64,000 nucleotides of DNA, from assembly GCA_011045915.1 (NCBI GenBank), contig DSBT01000410.1, forward strand, positions 16,011 through 80,010. Direction: 5' to 3'. The stretch comes from Mesotoga infera (GTDB lineage: Bacteria > Thermotogota > Thermotogae > Petrotogales > Kosmotogaceae). The notes beneath the pieces are model-generated. The model worked only from the letters and a program-made list of their open reading frames with translations. It had not been told where the DNA came from and did no database searches. Positions 9,063 through 17,092 of this stretch are shown here, in pieces. Both the position numbers and the translations under genes were made by a program. Positions within the stretch are counted from its first letter, which is position 1. Each line of letters begins with the position of its first letter.

Positions 9063-10004
9063 ATGCCAGCACAGATTGCATCGGTGGATGTTGTTAGAAT
9101 ACTGGGTAAGCTCAGTGATGACGGCGGCGAACAGTCCAGTAGAAACAGGTTTATAAAGGAGTACCTCTCAAAATACAAGTCCCCTGAGTCAATAATAAAC
9201 GATATCGAAGGGCTTCTCGACGCATATCCCACTTTTGAAGGTGATTCGGAGAGCCTTGCGAGAGCCTTTGCCGATCTAGTAAATAGGCTTGCAGAGATTT
9301 CGGGTTTCTCGGTTGATTACGTAAAGTACTCTGGAAGAGACAAGATCACAGGAGTCTGGAAAGTTGGAGAAGACGTTCAGATTAGGGTCGCGGCGATTAT
9401 CTGCACAAGTTTCGAGGAGGCCAAGGGTGTCGCGAGAAATGCCTTGCTGATTCTGCCTGAAGCAATCGATCTCGGGAGGCCTTTCGTCACTGTTGAACGC
9501 CTTGGAAAGCTATTCTCAATGATAGAACAGATAGAGCTTCCGGTGAGTTCGATAGCGTCGATACTCGTTACAGACGATAATTACGACAAGAGGATTTCTT
9601 CTTTTATGGAACTCATGTTTCTCGCTTTCAAAAAGGAACTCGCTCGAAAGCCTCAAATGTCACTCCAAAAGGAATGGACTAAAGACGAACTGCAGGATTT
9701 CATTATGCAGCGGTTGAAGCTTCCCACGATAGGGATGCTATTTTCCCTGCTCGATTCTCCCATGGTAGGAGAAGAACTCGTGGAGAATATAAACGAATTT
9801 CTTAAGGAAAATGAAAGTGAACTCGTGAAGGGACCTATGGCGCTTGGGGCAATTATGGGTGCCCTTTCAAAACACTATTCCGGTATCAAAGAAGAGCTTG
9901 TATTGAGAGAGGGAAAGAAGTACAGTCTGGCAGAAAAATACAGACCTGTGATCTCGGAAATCAAAACACGCTTCGAAAGCGGAAAACAGACAGTAACTCG
10001 ATAA
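9063..10004 (+). CDS. Hypothetical protein upstream of tyrosine recombinase
   Basis: This 313-residue soluble protein is not one I recognise. It looks like two parts. Residues about 1-175 have alternating helices and strands, including GVWKVGEDVQIRVAAII, which is faintly like the core strand region of PD-(D/E)XK-fold proteins but without a clear catalytic motif. The C-terminal half (about 175-313) is helical. It has no signal peptide or membrane segment. GAGGTG lies 6 nt before the ATG at 9063. It stands alone between an AT-rich intergenic region and the promoter of the Xer-type gene, in the same orientation. No function is proposed. Confidence 0.7.
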   Translation: MPAQIASVDVVRILGKLSDDGGEQSSRNRFIKEYLSKYKSPESIINDIEGLLDAYPTFEGDSESLARAFADLVNRLAEISGFSVDYVKYSGRDKITGVWKVGEDVQIRVAAIICTSFEEAKGVARNALLILPEAIDLGRPFVTVERLGKLFSMIEQIELPVSSIASILVTDDNYDKRISSFMELMFLAFKKELARKPQMSLQKEWTKDELQDFIMQRLKLPTIGMLFSLLDSPMVGEELVENINEFLKENESELVKGPMALGAIMGALSKHYSGIKEELVLREGKKYSLAEKYRPVISEIKTRFESGKQTVTR

Positions 10005-10149
10005 ACGGCTCATAGCGCTAGTTTCTTGCCGCGACAATATAATTAGACATCACATATAGAAAAAAATGCAATACCGGGCAATTTCCGAGGTCGGGCTTCG
10101 TAACTCTTATTAGATGAGGCATTCAGAGTCAATACTGTGAAGCAGGCTG

Positions 10150-10158
10150 TGTTATAAT
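10150..10158 (+). promoter_or_regulatory. Extended -10 promoter of the recombinase gene
   Basis: TGTTATAAT is a TGn-extended -10 with a perfect TATAAT hexamer (10153-10158); no strong -35 is seen. Transcription would start near 10165, inside the left arm of the large inverted repeat, so anything bound there would affect initiation. Confidence 0.5.
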
Positions 10159-10161
10159 ACG

Positions 10162-10197
10162 AAATATGAGTCATAATGACTATTATGACTCATATTT
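10162..10197. repeat. Perfect 16-bp inverted repeat, candidate dif-like Xer site or operator
   Basis: The left arm AAATATGAGTCATAAT (10162-10177) and right arm ATTATGACTCATATTT (10182-10197) are perfect complements around GACT. The centre can equally be read as two 11-bp half-sites separated by 6 bp, with inner ends CATAA and TTATG. Those inner ends are identical to the core of the classical bacterial dif site (CATAA-N6-TTATG). It lies 21 bp before the recombinase start codon. It could be the chromosome dimer resolution site, an autoregulatory operator, or an RNA hairpin at the 5' end of the mRNA. Confidence 0.75.
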
Positions 10198-10218
10198 ACA
10201 ATAATCTGGGGGTTGATT

Positions 10219-11118
10219 ATGAATTTCAACGAATCCATTGAGAGGTTCAAGGAGAACATGGAGTTTGTCAGGAATATGTCTTCCAATACTATTGGCGCAT
10301 ATCTTTCCGATCTCCGCCATTTCGAATGCTTCCTCAGCAATCACGATGTCGACTACACCGAAGTGAAGAGAAGAGACATCGAGCTGTTCGTGAAAGAGTA
10401 TTCGCAGGGGAAGTATTCCAAAAAGAGGCCTTCGGCAACAACTGTAGCGAGAAATCTTTCTACAATCAGATCCTTTTACACGTTCCTATACATTAGCGGA
10501 ATAGTGGGCAAGGTTCCTACTGAACTTATAAAGAATCCCAAGACGCGGCGCAGGATCCCAGACTATATTAGCCATGATGAAGTCATGGAGATTCTCTCCT
10601 CTTTCAGGGAAACGAATCTCGGTAAGAGGAATAGAGCCATTGTAGCAACGATGTACTTCTGCGGGCTGAGGGTCAGTGAAGTATGTAAGCTCAGACTTGG
10701 CGATCTGCGTCTGGGAAGCTCTCCCGCAGTCAGGGTTATGAGTGGAAAGGGAAACCGTGACAGGGAGGTCCCGATGAATGACCAGGTTCTTTCCATCTTG
10801 AGAGATTATCTCTCAATAAGAAAGGACTTTCCTGTTGATGAGTTCGAAGATCACGTCTTCGTTGGAACTCGTGGGGAGCCAATGGCAAGAAACGTAATTC
10901 CCAAAGTGCTAAATACACAAGTAAAAGTAGTATATCCAGACAAAAGAATTCATCCTCATTTATTCAGGCATAGTTTTGCAACACAACTCTTACAAAAAGG
11001 TGCAAGTATAAAAACTGTACAAGAATTATTAGGTCATGCAAATTTATCTACTACAAGTATATACTTACATATTACTGATAGAGAGAAACGAGCGGCGGTA
11101 CAATTGTTATCAGATTAA
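10219..11118 (+). CDS. Xer-type tyrosine recombinase
   Basis: This tyrosine site-specific recombinase (299 residues) has an N-terminal SAM-like core-binding domain (about 5-95) and a catalytic domain. All catalytic residues are present: Arg151 (CGLRVSE), Lys177 (SGKGNRDREVP), His247 and Arg250 (HPHLFRHSF), His273 (LLGHANL) and Tyr282 (SIYLHIT). Length and C-terminus resemble XerC/XerD of chromosome dimer resolution. It is the only such gene in the window. GGGGG lies 6 nt before the ATG at 10219. From about 10905 to the stop, GC falls to about 29-30% (hand count) from about 49%, with codons such as TTA and ATA, although the protein stays canonical. An inverted repeat with dif-like core precedes it. 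Confidence 0.92.
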   Translation: MNFNESIERFKENMEFVRNMSSNTIGAYLSDLRHFECFLSNHDVDYTEVKRRDIELFVKEYSQGKYSKKRPSATTVARNLSTIRSFYTFLYISGIVGKVPTELIKNPKTRRRIPDYISHDEVMEILSSFRETNLGKRNRAIVATMYFCGLRVSEVCKLRLGDLRLGSSPAVRVMSGKGNRDREVPMNDQVLSILRDYLSIRKDFPVDEFEDHVFVGTRGEPMARNVIPKVLNTQVKVVYPDKRIHPHLFRHSFATQLLQKGASIKTVQELLGHANLSTTSIYLHITDREKRAAVQLLSD

Positions 11119-11147
11119 TGTACAAGTATAAATTGCGGAGATTCTAA

Positions 11148-11900
11148 ATGATTGATATACACAATCACACAACTTTTTCAGACGGAAGGAATTCTGTGGA
11201 GCAGGTAATACGGTCAGCAGTAGAAGCAGGACTACGGGTCATAGGTATTTCTGATCATTTCGATCCCTATGTCTGTCAGGAAGTCTGTCTCCAAGCTGAA
11301 CAGATCATCGGCTATCTGAAGGAAATAAGACGTTTCGAAGGAGAATTTCCAATCAAAATCCTTGCGGGTCTTGAACTCGGGCTGCAGTCTGAAGGAATTC
11401 TCTGGCCCGGGGAGGAGATGGATTACTACATCTACTCAGTTCACACTGTCCCTGGTAAGCCTGATCTGAAGAGTCTCGAAGACCCGTGGGAGATCTACCT
11501 TAAAGAAGCTATTCTAGCCGTCGATCTCATAGATAGGCCGGGCTTCTTTGGACACCTGGATTTTTTGAGGAGACACATTCCGCATGGAAGGCCGCCGAAA
11601 CCCGGACCCCTGATTGATCGTCTTCTCATGAAGTTGGCTTCGAATCATGTTGGACTAGAAGTGAACACTTCAGGCTGGATGTATGGACTTGGAGATCCAT
11701 CGCCCCAGTCGTGGGTAATAGAAAGGTATCTCGAACTGGGTGGCAATCTATTGACAATAGGATCTGACTCTCACAGAGCATTGCAGGTCGGTAAATACAG
11801 CGATCAAGCCGTTTCATTGTTAAGGGGAATTGGAGTGGAAGAGGTATTCTATTGCGAGAAAGGCAGTTACGTACCTTTCAGCATACTGGGGGAAGAATGA
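11148..11900 (+). CDS. PHP-domain phosphoesterase (paralog 1)
   Basis: This is a PHP-superfamily metal-dependent phosphoesterase (250 residues), related to histidinol phosphatase and YcdX-type proteins. Metal-ligand motifs are DIHNHTTFSDG at the N-terminus, GISDHFD near 40, HTVPGKP, GHLDFLRR and GSDSHR near the C-terminus. CGGAG precedes the ATG at 11148. It overlaps the DUF2461 gene by 4 nt (ATGA). A close paralog lies 3.5 kb away at 15382-16134 on the other strand. No his operon surrounds it, so histidine biosynthesis is not implied; the substrate is unknown. Confidence 0.85.
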   Translation: MIDIHNHTTFSDGRNSVEQVIRSAVEAGLRVIGISDHFDPYVCQEVCLQAEQIIGYLKEIRRFEGEFPIKILAGLELGLQSEGILWPGEEMDYYIYSVHTVPGKPDLKSLEDPWEIYLKEAILAVDLIDRPGFFGHLDFLRRHIPHGRPPKPGPLIDRLLMKLASNHVGLEVNTSGWMYGLGDPSPQSWVIERYLELGGNLLTIGSDSHRALQVGKYSDQAVSLLRGIGVEEVFYCEKGSYVPFSILGEE

Positions 11901-12601
11901 CTGAAGAAAAGTTTTCTGGGTTTTCCAGCGAGACGCTTTCGTTTTTGATTGATTTGGGAATTAATAACAACCGCTCATGGATGGAAAGGAACAGGGATCG
12001 GTATCGTCGAGTCTTGCTTGAACCATTCAGGAGCCTCGTAAAAAGCATCGGGCCTTTTATGGAGGATCTAGATCCATTCATCGAGATCAGCCCTCAAGTT
12101 GGAAAGACGATAAGCAGAATCAACAGGGACGCGAGGCGGAACAAGGGGAAGACTCCATACAGAACCAATATGTGGTTCACCTTCAGGGTTCCCGTTCCAG
12201 ATTGGAAGGACTCCCCGGGCTTCTTTTTTGAGCTCTTTCCCGACTGGTACAGATACGGAATGGGTTTTTACCTACCTTCGCGCGAGACGATGGCCAAGCT
12301 TCACGAAGAGATCCAGACGAATCCCAAAAGGTTTGTTGACAAAACCAGAATCCTTAGGGAGAGCGACTTTTCAGTGTTCGGAGAGAAGTATAAGAGAAGA
12401 AGAAAGAGAGACGATGTTCCGACAGAGTTGCTGGAGTGGTTCCAGTACAGAGATTTCTATATAGCCGCCAATCGTGAGGCCGATGAAGTACTGCTTTCTT
12501 CGGCGCTTGTGGAGCATCTGAGGATCGCGTTCTCCTCACTCTCAGAGCTGTATGAGTATTTCTGGGAGCTAAAGATGAGAGAAGGCGGAGACTTGCCTTA
12601 G
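11897..12601 (+). CDS. DUF2461 family protein
   Basis: This is a 234-residue protein of the DUF2461 (TIGR02453) family, recognised from the N-terminal FSSETLSFLIDLGINNNRSW, the ISRINRDARRNKGKTPY segment and the FELFPDWYRYGMGFY region. The biochemical role of the family is unknown. The ATG at 11897 overlaps the PHP stop (ATGA) and is preceded by GGGGGAAG; the frame continues 15 codons further upstream but inside the PHP gene. It converges with wecB, leaving 10 nt between stops and no obvious hairpin. Confidence 0.82.
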   Translation: MTEEKFSGFSSETLSFLIDLGINNNRSWMERNRDRYRRVLLEPFRSLVKSIGPFMEDLDPFIEISPQVGKTISRINRDARRNKGKTPYRTNMWFTFRVPVPDWKDSPGFFFELFPDWYRYGMGFYLPSRETMAKLHEEIQTNPKRFVDKTRILRESDFSVFGEKYKRRRKRDDVPTELLEWFQYRDFYIAANREADEVLLSSALVEHLRIAFSSLSELYEYFWELKMREGGDLP

Positions 12602-12611
12602 ACAATAGGAT

Positions 12612-13724
12612 CTAGAGACTATCGCAGAGATGCTTGACGATTCTCTGTGAGGCCTTGCCGTCCCCAAAGGGATTTGTTGCTCTCGCCATCCGGGAGTATT
12701 CCTGCGGATCGCTTAGAAGTCTGACCGTCTCGCCGAATACTGCTTTTCTTTCGGTTCCTACAAGTCTTGCAGTTCCTGCCTGGATTGCTTCAGGTCTTTC
12801 AGTCGTGCGCCTAAGAACGAGGGTAGGCTTTCCAAGTGCGGGGGCCTCTTCCTGTATTCCGCCAGAATCGGTAAGTATCAGCTTTGATTTCTCCATGAGC
12901 GATACGAATGGTAGATAGTCTAGAGGGTCGGTCAAAACGATTCTCTCGTGTTTCTCCAGCTCCGGAAATACAATCTCTCTAACGGCGGGGTTGAGATGAA
13001 CCGGGAAGACGACTTTCAAATTCGGGAATTCGATAAGAACATCCTTAATGGCCTTCATGACCTCTCGCATCGGCTCGCCCCAATTCTCCCTTCTGTGCAT
13101 CGTTACGAGAATGTACTCATCTCCCTCTACACCTAGGGCCTCCCTGTAGCCGGAAGTTAGTTTGGACTTGTTATCGGTCACCCAAAGCAATGCATCGATC
13201 ACGGTGTTGCCTGTCACAAGCAAATGGTCCTCCCGAATGCCCTCATTCATCAAGTTCCTCTTTGCAGTTTCAGTGGGAGGGTAGTGAAAGGTAGAGATCA
13301 CTCCATTCAGCCTCCGATTGATTTCTTCGGGGAATGGATCATAAACATTTTCGGTCCTGAGTCCGGCCTCGACGTGACCCACCGGAACTTTGTGGTAGAA
13401 AGAAACCAGCGCGCCGGCGAATGTCGATGTCGTGTCGCCCTGGACGAGAGTCGTACGGAAATCATTCTCCGAGTAGATCTCATCAAGCTTGTCGATCAGC
13501 CTGGAAGTGAGATTCGCCAGAGACTGTCTCTGGCGCATGATGTTCAGATCGAAATCCGGTTCTATGCCGAAAAGAGAGAGAACCTGATCAAGCATCTCTC
13601 TGTGCTGCGCAGTAGCAATAACGACAGGCTTAAGAGGTGAATTCCTGAGGGCGAGGTATACGGGAGCCATCTTCACCGCCTCGGGTCTGGTCCCAAAAAT
13701 CAGAGCGACCTTTTTCATTTTCAT
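12612..13724 (-). CDS. wecB: UDP-N-acetylglucosamine 2-epimerase (non-hydrolysing)
   Basis: This enzyme (370 residues) interconverts UDP-GlcNAc and UDP-ManNAc for cell-surface polysaccharides. Typical segments are IFGTRPEAVKMAPVY, TAQHREMLDQVL, VQGDTTSTFAGAL, VGHVEAGLRT, the VTMHRRENWG loop and LTDSGGIQEEAPALGKP. The start is the ATG at 13724; an ATG two codons later is possible. GGGGGAAGG is 12 nt upstream. It is a single-gene unit facing away from murJ. Pairing with a lipid II flippase suggests an envelope role, though no ManNAc dehydrogenase lies nearby. Confidence 0.95.
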   Translation of the reverse strand: MKMKKVALIFGTRPEAVKMAPVYLALRNSPLKPVVIATAQHREMLDQVLSLFGIEPDFDLNIMRQRQSLANLTSRLIDKLDEIYSENDFRTTLVQGDTTSTFAGALVSFYHKVPVGHVEAGLRTENVYDPFPEEINRRLNGVISTFHYPPTETAKRNLMNEGIREDHLLVTGNTVIDALLWVTDNKSKLTSGYREALGVEGDEYILVTMHRRENWGEPMREVMKAIKDVLIEFPNLKVVFPVHLNPAVREIVFPELEKHERIVLTDPLDYLPFVSLMEKSKLILTDSGGIQEEAPALGKPTLVLRRTTERPEAIQAGTARLVGTERKAVFGETVRLLSDPQEYSRMARATNPFGDGKASQRIVKHLCDSL

Positions 13725-13847
13725 CAGCTTTCAGGCCTTCCCCCCTATAACATTCGTAAGCGCCATTTCAGTATATCATAGTTCTCTTTTCTGCTTATTT
13801 CAAGAGATCTCGACAAGGATCGACTTTCTCTCGCATCCTCCGTGTAT

Positions 13848-13853
13848 TATAAT
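13848..13853 (+). promoter_or_regulatory. TATAAT -10 box for murJ
   Basis: A TATAAT at 13848-13853 lies 18 nt before the murJ start, so the expected transcription start (about 13860) would fall at the edge of the GGAGGT ribosome-binding site (13861-13866). No good -35 box is present. If real, the leader is almost nothing but the Shine-Dalgarno sequence. Confidence 0.4.
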
Positions 13854-13870
13854 CTTTTGTGGAGGTCTCT

Positions 13871-15385
13871 ATGACGGCAAGCACAGCAAGAAGCACGGCT
13901 CTCTTTGCTATAGCAACCATGTTATCAAGGATAACGGGTCTCGCCAGAGACTCTCTATTTGCAAACTACTTCGGTACGTCAGCTCAGTATGATGCCTATC
14001 TTGTTGCAATCATGATCCCCTTCTTTCTAAGGAAGATCTTTGCCGATGGAGCTATGACGATGGCCTTTGTTCCTCTCTTCAACGAAAAGCTTAAGAACTC
14101 CGCTAAGAGGGCTTTTATATTTGCCTCAACAGTGCTGGTATTCGTTTTAATCGTTTCCGGATCGATTTCGGCGGGGGGGATGGTTTTCTCCGAAGGGGTT
14201 GCCTCAGTCTTCGCCGGCGGCTTCGATGAGGCTGCTCTTGAGCTGACATCAAGACTCATCAGAATCTCCTTCCCCTTTATTATCCTTGTTTCTCTATGGG
14301 CTGTCTACTGCGGAGTCCTGAATAGTCTCGATGCCTTCTTCATCGCGGCGATAACTCCCATGTTCATCAACCTTTCGACGATTGCGGGTATTCTGCTTTC
14401 AGCCAGGTTTTCTCCTCCGATCCTTGGACCCACTATTGGCTTTCTGGCTGGAGGAGCGATACAGCTTCTTGTTGTAGTACTGGCAGCCCGATCGAAAGGC
14501 TTTGTCTTCAAGCCGGGATATAACAAGAGCGATGTGAAGGAATTCCTTCTTCTCTTTCTGTTCTCGGCTATATCTCCGGCAATAAACGAGATCAATTCCT
14601 TTGTTGATATACGCGTCTCAACCGAACTGGGAAGAGGGGCCGTCTCCAGCCTTGGTTACGCTCAGCGGCTCTATCAGCTTCCTCTTGGTGTGTTTGCCAT
14701 TGCCGTGGCAACTGTGGCTCTTCCGAAGCTTTCAAAGCTGACTTCCGCAGATTCGAAGGATAGGTTCAGAAAATCTCTGTGGGATTCTCTTACAGTGCTT
14801 GCCTTCCTGATAATTCCTTCTACTCTTGGGCTGCTCGTTTTGGGTGAAGGCATAGTCCGTCTTCTCTTCGAAAGGGGCTCATTTACGCCTGGCGATACTG
14901 CAATGACCACATCGCTGCTTTACGGTTACACTCTGGGACTGCCTTTCTATGGATCCTATGGTGTTCTATCGAGAGCCTATTACGCCAGAAAGAGTCCCAA
15001 AACACCCACAATAATCTCTGCGATTATGGTGAGCGTAAATGTTGTTCTTGACATCGTCCTCGGCTTCACAATAGGGCCTCTGGGCGTAGCGCTGGCTACA
15101 AGCGCGGCAGGGATAGTGGGGACCGTCACAGTCTCTGCTGCACTTCTGAGATGGACGGGATACGAAAAAGAGAACCTTTTTGAAATAGTCAAAGTGATTC
15201 TTGCATCTCTGGTCATGTCTGCTTTGATGCTCCTGGGTAGAATCTTCTTCGGTACCGGAAACATTTCCACTCTTGTCACACTCGTATCTGGAATAGGGGT
15301 GTACTTTCTAATGGCCAGAGCCTTTGGCCTGGGAAACCTGTTCAAGCTGAAGGATTTGCTTGGCAAGAACAAGAGAGGCAATTAG
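13871..15385 (+). CDS. murJ: Lipid II flippase MurJ (MviN family)
   Basis: This polytopic membrane protein (504 residues, about 14 predicted helices) of the MOP exporter superfamily moves lipid II across the cytoplasmic membrane for peptidoglycan synthesis. The N-terminal STARSTALFAIATMLSRITG and RDSLFANYFGTS segment is the MviN signature; the acidic and arginine-containing loops and the FERGSFT segment also fit. The ATG at 13871 is chosen because GGAGGT lies 5 nt upstream; a GTG at 13859 is in frame but precedes that site. The stop overlaps the convergent PHP gene stop by 4 nt. Confidence 0.93.
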   Translation: MTASTARSTALFAIATMLSRITGLARDSLFANYFGTSAQYDAYLVAIMIPFFLRKIFADGAMTMAFVPLFNEKLKNSAKRAFIFASTVLVFVLIVSGSISAGGMVFSEGVASVFAGGFDEAALELTSRLIRISFPFIILVSLWAVYCGVLNSLDAFFIAAITPMFINLSTIAGILLSARFSPPILGPTIGFLAGGAIQLLVVVLAARSKGFVFKPGYNKSDVKEFLLLFLFSAISPAINEINSFVDIRVSTELGRGAVSSLGYAQRLYQLPLGVFAIAVATVALPKLSKLTSADSKDRFRKSLWDSLTVLAFLIIPSTLGLLVLGEGIVRLLFERGSFTPGDTAMTTSLLYGYTLGLPFYGSYGVLSRAYYARKSPKTPTIISAIMVSVNVVLDIVLGFTIGPLGVALATSAAGIVGTVTVSAALLRWTGYEKENLFEIVKVILASLVMSALMLLGRIFFGTGNISTLVTLVSGIGVYFLMARAFGLGNLFKLKDLLGKNKRGN

Positions 15386-16134
15386 CAGTCGTCAATCTGA
15401 AATGGCACATAATTCATTTTTTCACAGTAGAAGATCTCTCTGATCCCGATTTCTCTCAGCAGCAATATGGCATCTCCAATGTGGCTGCCGACATCTTCTC
15501 TTCGATGAGAATCTGAACCGATAGTGATCAGTCTGCCTCCATGTGAGAGGTATCTCTCAATTATCCATCTCTGGGGACTTGGCTCTCTATATGGATAACG
15601 CCAGCCGGAAGTGTTAATCTCAATCCCGATGCTGGTCCTTATCAGCCTCTTCAACAGCTCGTTCAGAAGAGTTTCGTTGTCCAGAGGTCTGTGTTCAGGA
15701 ATGTATCTTCGAAGGAAATCGATGTGGCCGAAGAAGCCGGGTCCCTTAACATCGTAAATCGCCTCAATTGCCTCTTCTAGATACAGCGTCCAAACATTTT
15801 CTACATCTAGGTTTTTTGCTCCCGGTATTCCGTGCACGGAGTATATGAAATAGTCGAAATCTCCTTCTGGAGGTATCCTGGCACACGACTGCAGACCCAC
15901 CTCAAGTCCTGAGAGGATCTTTGCTGTTGAGTTGTCCTTCAGCCGGGAGAGATTCCTCAAATAGCCTTTGAGATCTCTAAGTCTATAATTGAACGAAAGG
16001 GAAGTGTCCAGATCATCGTGATCTGAGATCCCGACCACCTTCAGACCCTTAATGCAAGCTTCCTCAACAATCTCCTCCATTGGTGTACGACTGTCTGGTG
16101 AAAAGGAACTGTGATTGTGAAGATCTACAGGCAC
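15382..16134 (-). CDS. PHP-domain phosphoesterase (paralog 2)
   Basis: This second PHP-superfamily protein (250 residues) is clearly paralogous to the one at 11148-11900. It has the same length, and shares DLHNHSSFSPD, GISDHDD, GLEVGLQS, DYFIYSVHGIPG, PGFFGHIDFLRRYIP, EINTSGW, PSPQRWIIERYL, TIGSDSHR and EIFYCEK at matching positions. Metal ligands are conserved. It starts with a GTG and has AAGGTG upstream. It follows the PHA_gran_rgn-like gene by 3 nt, so the two form an operon. The substrate is unknown. Confidence 0.85.
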   Translation of the reverse strand: MPVDLHNHSSFSPDSRTPMEEIVEEACIKGLKVVGISDHDDLDTSLSFNYRLRDLKGYLRNLSRLKDNSTAKILSGLEVGLQSCARIPPEGDFDYFIYSVHGIPGAKNLDVENVWTLYLEEAIEAIYDVKGPGFFGHIDFLRRYIPEHRPLDNETLLNELLKRLIRTSIGIEINTSGWRYPYREPSPQRWIIERYLSHGGRLITIGSDSHRREDVGSHIGDAILLLREIGIREIFYCEKMNYVPFQIDDC

Positions 16135-16137
16135 CTC

Positions 16138-16446
16138 TCAATCACCTTCTACAAGGATCTTCTCAAGCTCTGCCTTCAGTGTAGACTCGATCTTCCCCCT
16201 GAAGGGGGTCAATGCGAACGGCAGCGTTCCGACAAGTGATACGCTAGCGTCGGAGACTTTCAAGAGACCACGCATCTTTATACCTGCCGCTTTCAATTGA
16301 AATTTCAGGGAGTCGTCTTCCCAGAGAGAGTCAAGAGTGAACTTCCCTTTGAACTCCTTCTGCAGTTCTTCGATTTTTTTCGCCAGTCTCCTTTTGGCGC
16401 GATCGCTTCCGAGGCAGTGACTGACCTTTACTCCAAGCTCTTTCAA
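16138..16446 (-). CDS. Small protein of the polyhydroxyalkanoic acid system (PHA_gran_rgn) type
   Basis: This 102-residue protein resembles the PHA_gran_rgn (PF09650-like) family in pattern: KVSHCLGSDRAKRRLAKKI, then a charged segment, then a W, then a G-x-L-x-V and TLPFALTPFRGKIESTL. Members are small, often beta-rich and of poorly known function, and many occur where no PHA is made. I chose the TTG at 16446, with GAGGTG 6 nt upstream, because family proteins begin right at this strand; a GTG at 16455 is also possible. It is co-transcribed with the PHP phosphoesterase. The family call is by memory of pattern only. Confidence 0.6.
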   Translation of the reverse strand: MKELGVKVSHCLGSDRAKRRLAKKIEELQKEFKGKFTLDSLWEDDSLKFQLKAAGIKMRGLLKVSDASVSLVGTLPFALTPFRGKIESTLKAELEKILVEGD

Positions 16447-16532
16447 ATCTATCACCTCACTCAATTGTATAGTAAAGAAGAAGTCAGGAGTGCAAGGCCT
16501 TCTCATGGTAGAATTTTTACGGAGGGTTTGAA

Positions 16533-17090
16533 ATGAAGAAGATCTACTTAGTCATTGACACAGAGACCACTGGATCGAGTCCCCTAGGAGGAGACAGAAT
16601 TCTAGAAATAGCGGCTATTCCAATATACGGGAATAAGATCTTGCACAATCTTTCATTCCAATCCCTGGTTAACCCGCTAGTTCTGATTCCGGCGCAGATT
16701 ACCGGGATACATGGACTGAAGAATGAAGATGTCTCTCAAGAACCGACGATGGCCGAGGTTTTTCCGAGATTCCGCGACTACGTTGGTAGTGCGACTATAG
16801 TTGGTCATAATATCGTGAACGACATGACCTTCTTCGATATTGCATCAAAGGAAACTGGAGTGCTTCCGCTGACCAACAATTACATCGATACCATAGAAAT
16901 AGCACATGAGGTTTTTTCAGAAGGGTCGTACAGTCTTAAGAGCGTTGCCGGCAGGCTGAAGATTAGAGATGTACCCACTCACAGGGCGATGGACGATGCC
17001 AGAGTGACTGCAAAGGTTTTCCTGGCACTCGCGAGACGGCTTGGAGGTATTTCCGAGATGATCAAATACGAGAAGAAGTGGAGGGGTTAG
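16533..17090 (+). CDS. DnaQ-like 3'-5' exonuclease (DEDDh)
   Basis: This 185-residue exonuclease-fold protein has a full DEDDh set: YLVIDTETTGSS (Exo I), VGHNIVNDMTFFD (Exo II) and HRAMDDARVTAKVF (Exo III). It is most like the stand-alone epsilon or PolC-exonuclease family. It could proofread for DNA polymerase III or trim nucleic acids. GGAGGG lies 7 nt before the ATG. It is the first gene of an eight-gene + operon ending at 22504. The downstream PhoH gene begins 2 nt after its stop. Confidence 0.88.
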   Translation: MKKIYLVIDTETTGSSPLGGDRILEIAAIPIYGNKILHNLSFQSLVNPLVLIPAQITGIHGLKNEDVSQEPTMAEVFPRFRDYVGSATIVGHNIVNDMTFFDIASKETGVLPLTNNYIDTIEIAHEVFSEGSYSLKSVAGRLKIRDVPTHRAMDDARVTAKVFLALARRLGGISEMIKYEKKWRG

Positions 17091-17092
17091 GT

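Noticed and set aside
10905..11118. Diversity-generating retroelement variable region in the xer gene
   Set aside because: The change is a general AT shift at synonymous sites with canonical catalytic residues; there is no reverse transcriptase or template repeat nearby.
12601..12612. Terminator between DUF2461 and wecB
   Set aside because: No stem of useful length with a T run is visible in or around the 10-nt gap.
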